Shown: in pieces, positions 48,102 to 55,453 of the stretch
Numbering within the stretch: the first letter of the stretch is position 1
Layout: each line of letters opens with the position of its first letter
From: Winogradskya humida
Lineage (GTDB): Bacteria > Actinomycetota > Actinomycetes > Mycobacteriales > Micromonosporaceae
Direction: 5' to 3'
Assembly (NCBI RefSeq): GCF_016862215.1
Contig: NZ_BOMN01000027.1
Coordinates: 62,001 to 126,000 of the forward strand
DNA length: 64,000 nt
The notes under the pieces: generated by a model
Database searches by the model: none
Seen by the model: only the letters and a program-made list of their open reading frames with translations
What the model was told of the DNA's origin: nothing
Made by a program: the position numbers and the translations under genes

Positions 48102-48548
48102 TCAGCCCTCTCCACGCTGGACAAGCTTGGACCAGACCGAGACGACGGCCTCGCCGGCCTCGGTGGTGACGTCGGTGCGGGTGGTGATGAACTCGTGGCC
48201 GCCCCGCGAGATGATCTCCTCGACGGTGTTCACGCAGACGAGAGCATCACCCGCGACCACCGGACGGGTGTACGCGAACCGCTGGTCCCCGTGCACGACC
48301 CGGCTGTAGTCGATGCCGAGATCGGGGTCGGCGATGACCTGCCGGTTGGCGGCCATCGTGATCACGACGGGGAACGTCGGCGGGGCCACGACGTCCGGAT
48401 AGCCGGCGGCACGCGCGGCCTCGGGGTCGTGATATTCGGCGTCGGTGGCGCCGATCGCGGTGGCGAACTCGCGGATCTTCTCGCGGCCCACCTGGTAGGG
48501 CTCGGTGGCCGGCCAGCTGCGGCCGACGAAGGACTGGTCCAAGGGCAT
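48102..48548 (-). CDS. MaoC N-terminal-type dehydratase subunit, HadA-like
   Basis: 148 aa hotdog protein of the FAS1_DH/UPF0336 type: PLDQSFVGRSWPATEPYQVG, VVAPPTFPVVITM, VVHGDQRFAYTRPVVAGDAL. Such subunits lack the catalytic dyad and supply substrate binding to the HadB partner encoded next. Order rpmG-hadA-hadB-tRNA-Trp-secE matches mycobacteria, except that no hadC is present. Confidence 0.83.
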   Translation of the reverse strand: MPLDQSFVGRSWPATEPYQVGREKIREFATAIGATDAEYHDPEAARAAGYPDVVAPPTFPVVITMAANRQVIADPDLGIDYSRVVHGDQRFAYTRPVVAGDALVCVNTVEEIISRGGHEFITTRTDVTTEAGEAVVSVWSKLVQRGEG

Positions 48549-48587
48549 GCGCCGAAACTACCTTGAAACACTGGTCGTGCAGAAATA

Positions 48588-48628
48588 CGAAAATGGCGGC
48601 TACCCGTCGCCGGGTGCCGCCATTTCGG
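48588..48628. terminator. Bidirectional terminator between rpmG and the hadA-like gene
   Basis: A 12-base-pair stem CGAAATGGCGGC / GCCGCCATTTTCG with an inner ACCC/GGGT stem. A/T-rich feet on both sides (AAAT...ATTTT) allow action in either direction; it lies just after the rpmG stop. Confidence 0.85.
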
Positions 48629-48640
48629 TGTTGCTACAGG

Positions 48641-48808
48641 TCAGCGCGTTTCGCGGTGCAGGGTGTGCTTCCCGTCCCGGGGGCAGAACTTCTTCAGCTC
48701 GATGCGGTCCGGGTCGTTACGGCGGTTCTTGCGCGTGATGTAGTTGCGCTCCTTGCACTCCGTACACGCCAAGGTGATCTTGGGACGGACGTCGGTCGCC
48801 TTGGCCAC
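48641..48808 (-). CDS. rpmG: 50S ribosomal protein L33
   Basis: 55 aa from a GTG at 48808 ([20 protein letters not shown] ... ending HRETR) with AGGAAGG upstream. The first zinc pair CTEC is present but the second reads CPRDGKH instead of the usual CPxC, so one Cys ligand is replaced by Asp; zinc binding may be altered, or a nearby His may serve. It has its own promoter and terminator. Confidence 0.95.
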   Translation of the reverse strand: MAKATDVRPKITLACTECKERNYITRKNRRNDPDRIELKKFCPRDGKHTLHRETR

Positions 48809-48850
48809 GGCGGGGTGCCTTCCTGCTCACGGGATTCACTACGACATGTG

Positions 48851-48880
48851 AGAGTAACTGCTTGCCACTCGGACATGCAA
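48851..48880 (-). promoter_or_regulatory. Candidate rpmG promoter
   Basis: Minus-strand TTGCAT (48875-48880) and TACTCT (48851-48856), 18 bases apart. The -35 overlaps the U-tract of the tRNA-Met terminator. Confidence 0.65.
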
Positions 48881-48905
48881 AACGCCGGACATTCGTCCGG
48901 TTTCG
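48878..48905 (-). terminator. Terminator of the tRNA-Thr/tRNA-Met unit
   Basis: CCGGAC/GTCCGG stem with a GAAT loop and CGTTTTGC after it on the minus strand, about 30 bases after tRNA-Met. Confidence 0.75.
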
Positions 48906-48935
48906 TACATCAATTCGGAGGTGAACCCGAACCAG

Positions 48936-49008
48936 TAGCGGTGGCCGGACTTGAACCGGCGACACAGCGATTATGAGCCGCTTGCTCTACCATCTGAGCT
49001 ACACCGCC
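48936..49008 (-). tRNA. tRNA-Met (anticodon CAT), elongator type
   Basis: 73-base cloverleaf, anticodon loop CTCATAA, T-loop GGTTCAAGTCC. It lacks the three G-C pairs in the anticodon stem and the C1-A72 mismatch of initiators, so it is an elongator. The first acceptor pair is G-U, and G31-U39 closes the anticodon stem. CCA not encoded. Confidence 0.93.
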
Positions 49009-49057
49009 GCGCCAGGCTGAAATACCGCGCCTGAGGGCGGATCACGAACCCGGGTGG

Positions 49058-49130
49058 AGCCCCCTTACGGAATCGAACCGTAGACCTTCTCCTTACCATG
49101 GAGACGCTCTGCCGACTGAGCTAAGGGGGC
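49058..49130 (-). tRNA. tRNA-Thr (anticodon GGT)
   Basis: 73-base cloverleaf, acceptor GCCCCCT/AGGGGGC, D-arm TAGCTCAGTCGGCAGAGC, anticodon loop ATGGTAA, T-loop GGTTCGATTCC; discriminator T and no encoded CCA. Same transcript as tRNA-Met. Confidence 0.96.
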
Positions 49131-49166
49131 GCGCTCGCGCGATATCTCGCTTGTTGCGCAGACAGA

Positions 49167-49195
49167 AGCTTACACAACTCCGCTCCCGAGGTGAA
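49167..49195 (-). promoter_or_regulatory. Candidate promoter of tRNA-Thr/tRNA-Met
   Basis: Minus-strand TTCACC (49190-49195), 17-base spacer, TAAGCT (49167-49172), placing the start about 30 bases before tRNA-Thr. Confidence 0.55.
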
Positions 49196-49235
49196 ATCGG
49201 TATCCCGGCGCGGCGAAACCGCACGTCAGAGCGGG

Positions 49236-51764
49236 TCAGCCAACCGCACGCAGCCGCCGAACCTCGCCGGTCGGGGTCTCCTCGGGCTCGGTCTGGGCGC
49301 TGAGCCACATGTTCAGCCGCTCCACCGGTAGCGGCCGGCTGAAGAAGTAGCCCTGCCCGATCTCGCAACCGAGCTCAGCGAGCAGGTCCAGGGTCAGCTC
49401 GCTCTCGACACCCTCGGCCACCACGGTCAGGCCGAACTCCCGCGAGAGACCGATCACAGCCCGCACGATGGCCAGGTCTCCCGAGTCGGTCGCCATGCCC
49501 TGCACGAAGCTGTCGTCGATCTTCACCTCGTGCACGGGCAGCTGACGCAGGTAGGAGAGCGACGAGGCACCCGTACCGAAATCGTCCACCGAGAGCCGCA
49601 CACCCAGATCTCGCAGTCGGTAGAGCGTGGGCAGCGCCCGCTCGATCTCGCCGAGCATGCCCGGCTCGGAGATCTCGAACGTCACCTGGCTCGCCGGCAC
49701 CTGATAGCGCAGCAGCAACCCGTTGACCTGGTCCACGAAGCGGGGGTCCAGCAGGGTGCGGGCCGACAGGTTGACCGCGATGGAGAGCGGGCGGCCGGCG
49801 TCGGCCCACTCACGGCAGTGCCGCAGCCCCGCGGTCAGGATGACCTCGGTGAGCCGGTGCAGCTGTCCGGTGTGCTCCGCGACGGCCACGAAGTCCTCCG
49901 GGGAAACCTCGCCGTGTGCCGGGTGCTGCCAGCGGGCCAGGCACTCCACCCCGATGAGGTGCCGATCCTGGATGGACACCTTCGGCTGGAAGTGGACCTC
50001 CAGCTCGCCGGAGTCCAGGGCGCGGCGCAGGTCGGCCGCCAGCCCCAGGCGGCGGACCGCTCGGGACTCCAGGGCCGGATGGAAGAGCTGTACGCCGTAC
50101 GGAAGCGCCTTGGCCGCGTTGGAGGCGAGCTCAGCACGCCGCAGCAGGGCCTCGGGGTCGTCGCCGTGGTCCGGATGCACCGAGACACCCGCCGCGGTGT
50201 CCACATCGAGCGTGAGCGTCCCCACGGCCATCGGGCCACGTAGCTGCTCGCGCATCTCGGTGGCGAGCCGTACGGCCTCCTCCGTGCTCTCGGCCCGCAG
50301 CGTGACAACGAACTCGTCGCCGCCGATCCGCCCGACCAGCGCACCCGCCCCGGCGATCCCCCGCAGCCGCTCGGCCACCTCGGCGAGAAGCTTGTCGCCG
50401 TTGGCGTGCCCCATCGACTCGTTCACGTCACGCAGACCGTCGACGTCGAAGAGCATGACCGCGACGACCTCGCCGGGCGCACGCACCTTGACGGACTCCG
50501 CGAGCGCGTCGGTGATCCGGCGCCGGTTGGGCAGCGACGTCAGCCGATCGTGGTAGGCGTCGTAGCGCAGCCGCCCGACCAGCCGGGAATTCTCCACCGC
50601 GACGGCCACATGGGCCGCGATGGTCTCGAGCACCTGCACGTCGGCGTCGCGGAAGCTGAGTGCGTCACCGAGCCGGTTGATGACCTCCAGGCTGCCCACC
50701 GTCGTCTGCCCGGAGCGCAGCGGCACCACCACGACGTCCTTGACCCCGCTCTCCCGCAGATAGGGACGCAGGTGCGGGGTGGCGGGGAAGCGGCTGCCGA
50801 CCGAGACCGTCCGGCCGGTCTTGACGGCCTGCTCCCGCACGGGTGCCGGGGTCGGCGAGATGTCCAGCAGCCCCTTGCCGTCCACTCGGGAGGTCAGCAG
50901 CACCTCGGGGTGCAGTCCCTGGTCGGCCAGCCACAGCGTCGCGAACTCGGCGCGCATGAGTTTGCGGACGGGGCTGAGCAGCACGTCGGGGAGGCTGCCG
51001 TCGTTGCCTTCCTCGCGCATCGCCCGGGTGAGCTCGTAGACCTCGGTCAGGGTCCGGTGCTGGCGGAAGAATTCGGAGAACGAGCGGAGCACCAGCGCGA
51101 GAGCGAGCAGGAGCACGCCCAGCGGGACCGCCGCCCACCAGGTCGCGTCGAGTGCCACGAGGAAGACGAGCCCGACGACGATGTTGATGGCCGCGGTGAT
51201 GAGGGTCTGTGAGCCGGCCCGCAGGGCTTCCTGCCCCGCCCGCAGATCCTGGACCACAGTGATCACGCCGGCGTAGGAGAGCCAGCTGACGACGGAGCTG
51301 GTGGCGACCGCGGCGGCGAGAATCCCCCAGGTGCCGGGCCCGGCATGATGAATCTCGGGCAGGCAGGACACCACCACGAGCGCAGCGGCCGTACGCGCTG
51401 CGGATTTCGCCACGTTGTACGCGGTCTTGGTCGCGTCCATCCTCGACCACAGCTGCGTGATCAGGCTCGCGATCGTCTGCGCCAGGATGACCGTCACCGG
51501 CGACAGGAAGTAGATCGCCAGAATGAGGGGTATCTCATTCAGGACGACGAGAAGCACCTGCTGGCGCACGACCACGTTGAAGACGCTGACGTGCGCGACC
51601 ACGAAGGCCGCCGTGAGCAGCAGGCCCCAGGCCCACTCATGCCACCAGCCGGCCCCGTGCAGCCAGTAGACGATCAGGCTGATCGTGGCGAAGAGCGCAA
51701 GTGGACTGGTGACCAGCCACGCGTACTGCGGAGATCCCCCGCGCGTAGATGATCGTCCGGCCAC
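49236..51764 (-). CDS. Membrane GAF-GGDEF-EAL cyclic-di-GMP enzyme
   Basis: 842 aa. About six to eight N-terminal transmembrane helices (residues ~15-225) form a sensor, followed by a GAF domain (~250-400), a GGDEF domain with intact GRIGGDEFVV (~480) and an EAL domain. The EAL signature reads ECLARW (~605), keeping the metal-binding Glu. The other phosphodiesterase residues are seen: VNLSA, FEISEP, SVDDFGTG (~723), VKID, VAEGVES and IGQGYFF. Both synthase and phosphodiesterase activities are therefore possible. In actinomycetes c-di-GMP governs development. It is monocistronic. Confidence 0.95.
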   Translation of the reverse strand: MAGRSSTRGGSPQYAWLVTSPLALFATISLIVYWLHGAGWWHEWAWGLLLTAAFVVAHVSVFNVVVRQQVLLVVLNEIPLILAIYFLSPVTVILAQTIASLITQLWSRMDATKTAYNVAKSAARTAAALVVVSCLPEIHHAGPGTWGILAAAVATSSVVSWLSYAGVITVVQDLRAGQEALRAGSQTLITAAINIVVGLVFLVALDATWWAAVPLGVLLLALALVLRSFSEFFRQHRTLTEVYELTRAMREEGNDGSLPDVLLSPVRKLMRAEFATLWLADQGLHPEVLLTSRVDGKGLLDISPTPAPVREQAVKTGRTVSVGSRFPATPHLRPYLRESGVKDVVVVPLRSGQTTVGSLEVINRLGDALSFRDADVQVLETIAAHVAVAVENSRLVGRLRYDAYHDRLTSLPNRRRITDALAESVKVRAPGEVVAVMLFDVDGLRDVNESMGHANGDKLLAEVAERLRGIAGAGALVGRIGGDEFVVTLRAESTEEAVRLATEMREQLRGPMAVGTLTLDVDTAAGVSVHPDHGDDPEALLRRAELASNAAKALPYGVQLFHPALESRAVRRLGLAADLRRALDSGELEVHFQPKVSIQDRHLIGVECLARWQHPAHGEVSPEDFVAVAEHTGQLHRLTEVILTAGLRHCREWADAGRPLSIAVNLSARTLLDPRFVDQVNGLLLRYQVPASQVTFEISEPGMLGEIERALPTLYRLRDLGVRLSVDDFGTGASSLSYLRQLPVHEVKIDDSFVQGMATDSGDLAIVRAVIGLSREFGLTVVAEGVESELTLDLLAELGCEIGQGYFFSRPLPVERLNMWLSAQTEPEETPTGEVRRLRAVG

Positions 51765-51821
51765 AGCGCGCTCCTCGTCATCGAACCGTTTGGCGCTACT
51801 GCCTCATGAACGGTGGTCCGG

Positions 51822-51977
51822 TCAGCCCCAGTCGATGTCAACGAGCTGGACCTGAACCGATGCCGTGGCAGAACCCCCGGCGGCATGCTGGGCGGAGACC
51901 GCTGCGGCACTGCCGCCGGCGAGCGCCACGAGCATGAAAACCAAGCCGGCGAAGCGGCCCAGCTTCCTTGCAGACAT
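51822..51977 (-). CDS. Small secreted peptide of unknown function
   Basis: 51 aa from ATG 51977 with AGGAG seven bases upstream. Residues ~1-30 are a signal peptide (SARKLGRFAGLVFMLVALAG and SAAAVSA cleavage region); the ~20-residue mature part HAAGGSATASVQVQLVDIDW ends in an acidic Trp-Gly. No family recognised. The longer frame upstream has no SD and is not counted. It lies upstream of the GGDEF/EAL gene, on the same strand, with 57 bases between. Confidence 0.65.
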   Translation of the reverse strand: MSARKLGRFAGLVFMLVALAGGSAAAVSAQHAAGGSATASVQVQLVDIDWG

Positions 51978-52236
51978 GTTGGCTCCTAGAACAAGAAAAG
52001 TGCTTCGGGCGGGGGGTTTCATGATGGTGCCACACGGGCTGTCCGTCAGACAGCGCCCAACGGCGGGTCGAGGCCGCATCTCCGGAAATCTTGGCTGAAC
52101 GGCTGAGGTGTTCACGCGTATCCAAGCCGCAAAATTGACGGCTTTGAGCCCGATTTAATGGCAGATGTGAGGGCAATTCACCTGGTCCTCGTCAGGTCAG
52201 CTTGACGTCAGGAGTACTTGACGTGAGAGTGAAGAC

Positions 52237-52635
52237 ATGACTACTCCTGACGAACTGGAGCAACAACACACGCTCTCCACCGCAACAACGCGTTATGACG
52301 AGCTTCGGATGCGCGACGCGCTGGCGGCGATGACCGGGGACGAGGACACCGAGACCCTCTCCCGGAGCGAATCACTGGAGTTGCTCGCGCTCAGCGAAGT
52401 CGTCATCCGCAAGGCCGGATATGGCCGGCAGGCGATGGTTCGCACCGCGAGGGGCGCCGGGGCGTCGTGGACGCAGATCGGCGCGGCCCTGGGGACGAGC
52501 AAGCAGTCGGCATGGGAGACCCACAACCGCTGGATCGAGGACCAGGCCCGCCAGCACGAGCTGACGGGCCATCAGGGCTTCGACCCCGGCGAGGCGGACA
52601 CGGCGCGCGGACTGGCCGGGCCTAATCCCCGATAG
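52237..52635 (+). CDS. Small helix-turn-helix protein
   Basis: 132 aa. The middle part ARGAGASWTQIGAALGTSKQ is a clear helix-turn-helix, as in sigma-70 region 4-like and transposase-like DNA-binding proteins found as solitary small actinomycete proteins. The N-terminus is acidic (ELEQQHTLSTATTRYDELR). No ligand-binding part. Its stop overlaps the convergent rhodanese gene by 14 bases. Role unknown; transcription control is plausible. Confidence 0.75.
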   Translation: MTTPDELEQQHTLSTATTRYDELRMRDALAAMTGDEDTETLSRSESLELLALSEVVIRKAGYGRQAMVRTARGAGASWTQIGAALGTSKQSAWETHNRWIEDQARQHELTGHQGFDPGEADTARGLAGPNPR

Positions 52636-53485
52636 CCGCAGGGCGGGCAGTATCCCCGGTAGCCGCAGGGCGGGCAGTATCCCCGGTAGCCGCAGGCTGG
52701 TCGGTCGCGCTGTATTGCGACCACGAACCCGGGTAGAGACGCCCGGCTCCGAGCCCGGCGTGCTCCAAAGCGATCAGGTTGTGGCAGGCCGTGACGCCGG
52801 AGCCGCAGTAGGAGATGACATCGCTGCCCTTCACGACCCCGACCTCGGCGAAACGCTCACGCAGCCGCTCCACCGGCAGGAAACGCCCCGACTCGTCGAG
52901 ATTCTCCCGGCAGGCGAGATTGCGGGCGCCCGGAATATGCCCCGGCCGCGGATCGACCGGCTCGACCTCACCACGGAACCGGGCGCCATCGCGGGCATCC
53001 AGCACGACACCGGGGCCGGCCGCGGCCTCTTCCAAGGTCGCGATCCGCTCCTGCGGCCAGGGCCTGGGAGCAAAATCAGCGGGGCTGCGGGTGGGTGGTC
53101 CGCTCACCAGACTTCCCTTGTACGCGCTGAGCCCGCCATCCAGCAGCGCCGCATCGTGCCCCGTGACCCGCAACATCCACACGAGCCGGGCCGCGATCAC
53201 GCCGCCGGCGTCGTCGTACGCGATGACGGTGTCCTGGTCCCCGATGCCCGCGGCTGCCATACCCTCCGCGAAGACCCCGGGGTCCGGAAGCGGATGCCGG
53301 CCCTCGGCGGGTGACCCGTGGGCGGCGAGCCACCGATCCAGGTCGATGAAGACCGCACCCGGCAGATGCCCCTTCACGTACGCCTCACGCCCGGACCGCC
53401 CGTCCAGGTACCACCGCACGTCGGCGAGAACGACCCGGTCCCCGCGCTCGCGCACCCATTGCAGGTCGACGACCGGATCGATCAC
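52622..53485 (-). CDS. Thiosulfate/3-mercaptopyruvate sulfurtransferase (rhodanese pair)
   Basis: 287 aa with two rhodanese domains. The N-terminal, non-catalytic one has LADVRWYLDGRSGREAYVKG and HLPGAVFIDLD. The catalytic one holds DVISYCGSGVTACHNLIALE, with the persulfide Cys in YCGSGVTA. The loop CGSGVT is of the mercaptopyruvate type. The C-terminus is extended by tandem nine-residue repeats (PAATGDTAR) from a 27-base DNA repeat. Confidence 0.92.
   Translation of the reverse strand: MIDPVVDLQWVRERGDRVVLADVRWYLDGRSGREAYVKGHLPGAVFIDLDRWLAAHGSPAEGRHPLPDPGVFAEGMAAAGIGDQDTVIAYDDAGGVIAARLVWMLRVTGHDAALLDGGLSAYKGSLVSGPPTRSPADFAPRPWPQERIATLEEAAAGPGVVLDARDGARFRGEVEPVDPRPGHIPGARNLACRENLDESGRFLPVERLRERFAEVGVVKGSDVISYCGSGVTACHNLIALEHAGLGAGRLYPGSWSQYSATDQPAATGDTARPAATGDTARPAAIGD
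52625..52700. repeat. 27-base tandem repeat at the end of the rhodanese gene
   Basis: About 2.7 copies of a 27-base unit (core GTAGCCGCAGGGCGGGCAGT) at 52625-52651, 52652-52678 and a partial copy from 52679. Multiples of three keep the frame, giving PAATGDTAR repeats. Confidence 0.9.
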
Positions 53486-53496
53486 GAACGCACCCC

Positions 53497-53991
53497 TTAC
53501 CGGTAGTTGATGAACTGCAGCGCGACGCCGAAGTCCTCCTGCTTGAGCAGCGCGATCACGGCCTGCAGATCGTCCCGCTTCTTACCGGTGACGCGCAGCT
53601 GATCGCCCTGGATCTGCGCCTGAACGCCCTTGGGGCCCTCGTCGCGGATCTTCTTGCTGATGACCTTCGCCTTGTCCGTCTCGATCCCCTCGACGACCTT
53701 GCAGTCGATCTTGTAGGTCTTCCCGGACTGCCGCGGCTCGCCGGCGTCGAGCGCCTTCAGCGAGATGTTCCGCTTGATGAGCTTCTCCTTGTAGACGTCC
53801 AGCGCGGCGGAGGCCCGCTCCTCGGTCTCGGAGGTGATGGTGACCCCGTTCTCCCCCGACTTGTCGATCGTCGTCCCGGTCCCCCGGAAGTCGAACCGGG
53901 TCCCGAGCTCCTTCTCCGTCTGGTGGAACGCGTTGTCCACCTCCTGGCCGTCGACCTTGCTCACGATGTCGAACGACGGGCTGGCTGCCAT
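53497..53991 (-). CDS. YajQ-family cyclic-di-GMP/nucleotide-binding protein
   Basis: 164 aa from ATG 53991 ([20 protein letters not shown]), the YajQ length. Two ferredoxin-like halves are marked by [28 protein letters not shown] and [20 protein letters not shown] with [20 protein letters not shown]. In Xanthomonas a YajQ protein binds c-di-GMP and controls transcription. It lies 2.3 kb from the GGDEF/EAL gene on the same strand. A much longer open frame crosses tRNA-Tyr and is not coding. Confidence 0.93.
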   Translation of the reverse strand: MAASPSFDIVSKVDGQEVDNAFHQTEKELGTRFDFRGTGTTIDKSGENGVTITSETEERASAALDVYKEKLIKRNISLKALDAGEPRQSGKTYKIDCKVVEGIETDKAKVISKKIRDEGPKGVQAQIQGDQLRVTGKKRDDLQAVIALLKQEDFGVALQFINYR

Positions 53992-54071
53992 GATCAGACT
54001 CCAACTGCTGGGCCACGAATCGATGTCCACGAGGACCGCCACAGGGCCCCCGACATGCCGACCGTACCCGG

Positions 54072-54102
54072 TTGCGGAACCACCCGTCGCTACAGCTATT
54101 CT
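54072..54102 (+). promoter_or_regulatory. Candidate tRNA-Tyr promoter
   Basis: TTGCGG (54072-54077), 19-base spacer, TATTCT (54097-54102). The -10 is good, the spacing long. RNA would begin about 33 bases before the tRNA. Confidence 0.5.
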
Positions 54103-54141
54103 GTTGTCCGCTGTTGAGGGAGACTGAAGCAGCGATGCCCA

Positions 54142-54222
54142 GGCGGGTTGCCCGAGCGGCCAATGGGAGCGGACTGTAAATCCGTCGGGAAACCTTCGCA
54201 GGTTCGAATCCTGCACCCGCCA
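54142..54222 (+). tRNA. tRNA-Tyr (anticodon GTA)
   Basis: 81-base tRNA with a long variable arm, acceptor GGCGGGT/ACCCGCC, anticodon loop CTGTAAA and T-loop GGTTCGAATCC; discriminator A, CCA not encoded. A common insertion target; the sequence beyond its terminator is of lower GC. Confidence 0.96.
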
Positions 54223-54230
54223 CAGGCAAG

Positions 54231-54276
54231 GAGAACGGCCCCGGTAGCTGCGGAAACGCACTCCGGGGCCGTTCTC
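54231..54276 (+). terminator. Terminator of tRNA-Tyr
   Basis: A 14-base-pair stem GAGAACGGCCCCGG / CCGGGGCCGTTCTC with a loop of about 18 bases, nine bases after the tRNA end. Confidence 0.85.
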
Positions 54277-54504
54277 GTTGGGCCCGGCACGGCCTGAGTG
54301 AATCTGGCCCCTACCAAGGCCTGCAAGAGCATCACGGGAACACCTTGAGGCGACCGCTCCCCCACCCGCCAGTCTGGCCACCGTTGACCCATCTATCGCG
54401 ATCCGGTCACCGCCGCCGGGCGCTCCATGTCCGCCATCGATGAGATCGTGAAACTTGTCGGACACCGGCAATCCGTCGTCGCGTCCTCTGGTCCAGCCAT
54501 CCCT
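54277..54504. other. Non-coding stretch downstream of tRNA-Tyr
   Basis: No frame with family resemblance or a good SD is found. One 157-aa plus-strand frame (54427-54900) starts plausibly but runs across the real minus-strand gene and lacks coding character beyond its first ~27 residues. I could not find a repeat of the tRNA 3' end. Confidence 0.4.
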
Positions 54505-55173
54505 CTAGAGGTCCCCTGCATACCCCTCCGCAGCACTGGCTGGATCAGATTTTGCATCAACGCGATTGTCACCCGCCTCGCTCATAGTTCGGTCACGCTC
54601 GTCGATTCGCGCACTGATGGCATCCCTGTATGCCGCATGCGCAATCGCCATGAACGTTCTCCGCCGCCTGTCGGGGTCGGTACTCCATGTTGCGCCGCTC
54701 CTCGTCCACCAGTTGAGAGCGACTTCTTCTCCGAAGAGCTCATCGAAGTGCACCCGCGCCTCCAAGGCACCCATATCACTGGCATCCCAGAGCATCGCCC
54801 AGTACGAAACCCAGAGGTTGAAATAGGCAACCTGCCTCCTCTCAACCACTGTCCTACCCAGGGATGTCGGGAATATCAGACTTGGATCTTCGAGCCCTAG
54901 CTTCACGAGCTCGAAATGCCGCTCCCTAGTGGCCAGTAGCTGGGTCAGACGAACCTGGCGCCATTGGAGCAGTAACGAGACGGCGATCCCGCAGAAGGCG
55001 AGCCCTGACAGGATGGCAGAGATGCCGCCATACGCTTGGCCGACATCCGACAGCTCGCGCCACTCTTCAGCTTGACCTAAAAACGGCCTGATGATCCAAG
55101 GCGATACAACGATCGCACCGACGAGGCCAAGCGTCATTACTCCCGTAGCGAGAACGAATCGAACCATCTTCAT
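54505..55173 (-). CDS. Two-helix membrane protein of unknown function (DUF6082-like)
   Basis: 222 aa with two transmembrane segments at the N-terminus (FVLATGVMTLGLVGAIVVS and GGISAILSGLAFCGIAVSLL) and a cytoplasmic domain beginning QWRQVRLTQLLATRERHFEL, with VKLGLEDPSLIFP and a Trp-rich YFNLWVSYWAMLWDASD. I associate this layout with DUF6082 proteins of actinomycetes (recollection, not a search). Base composition is visibly lower in GC than the neighbours, suggesting acquisition. It stands alone next to tRNA-Tyr. Confidence 0.6.
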   Translation of the reverse strand: MKMVRFVLATGVMTLGLVGAIVVSPWIIRPFLGQAEEWRELSDVGQAYGGISAILSGLAFCGIAVSLLLQWRQVRLTQLLATRERHFELVKLGLEDPSLIFPTSLGRTVVERRQVAYFNLWVSYWAMLWDASDMGALEARVHFDELFGEEVALNWWTRSGATWSTDPDRRRRTFMAIAHAAYRDAISARIDERDRTMSEAGDNRVDAKSDPASAAEGYAGDL

Positions 55174-55453
55174 AGGTTGATAGTGACTGCACGTGTCCAG
55201 TCCATCACTGAGAATTACACCAGCCGGATGTCGATCACGACGAAACCCCCCAAACTTACTTAAATCACATTAATGACTAAAAGTGCGAAGCGCCGCGGAT
55301 AAAATCTAGATCGGCGAAGATCCGCAATAGCCCAGGTTCGATGCGCCGACCGGAACACGCTGGGAAACAGAAGCAGTATTCAGCCGCCGAAGGCGCACAG
55401 AACGTCCTCAGAGAGTTGTGAAACCGCACTCTCGAGGGCGTTTAGTCGTTCCC
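55174..55453. other. Low-GC non-coding stretch
   Basis: 280 bases, distinctly A/T-rich around 55255-55315. It should hold the promoter of the minus-strand gene before it. The last part (55380-55480) contains a minus-strand frame ending LRERLNALESAVSQLSEDVL then CAFGG, with coiled-coil character but no start codon, possibly a gene remnant. Confidence 0.4.

Noticed and set aside
54357..54371. Short match to the end of tRNA-Tyr (CCCACCCGCCA), considered as an attachment-site copy
   Set aside because: About 11 bases in GC-rich DNA is expected by chance; no longer identity and no integrase.
54427..54900. 157-residue plus-strand frame downstream of tRNA-Tyr
   Set aside because: It runs antisense through the two-helix membrane gene, and only its first ~27 residues look plausible; no SD.
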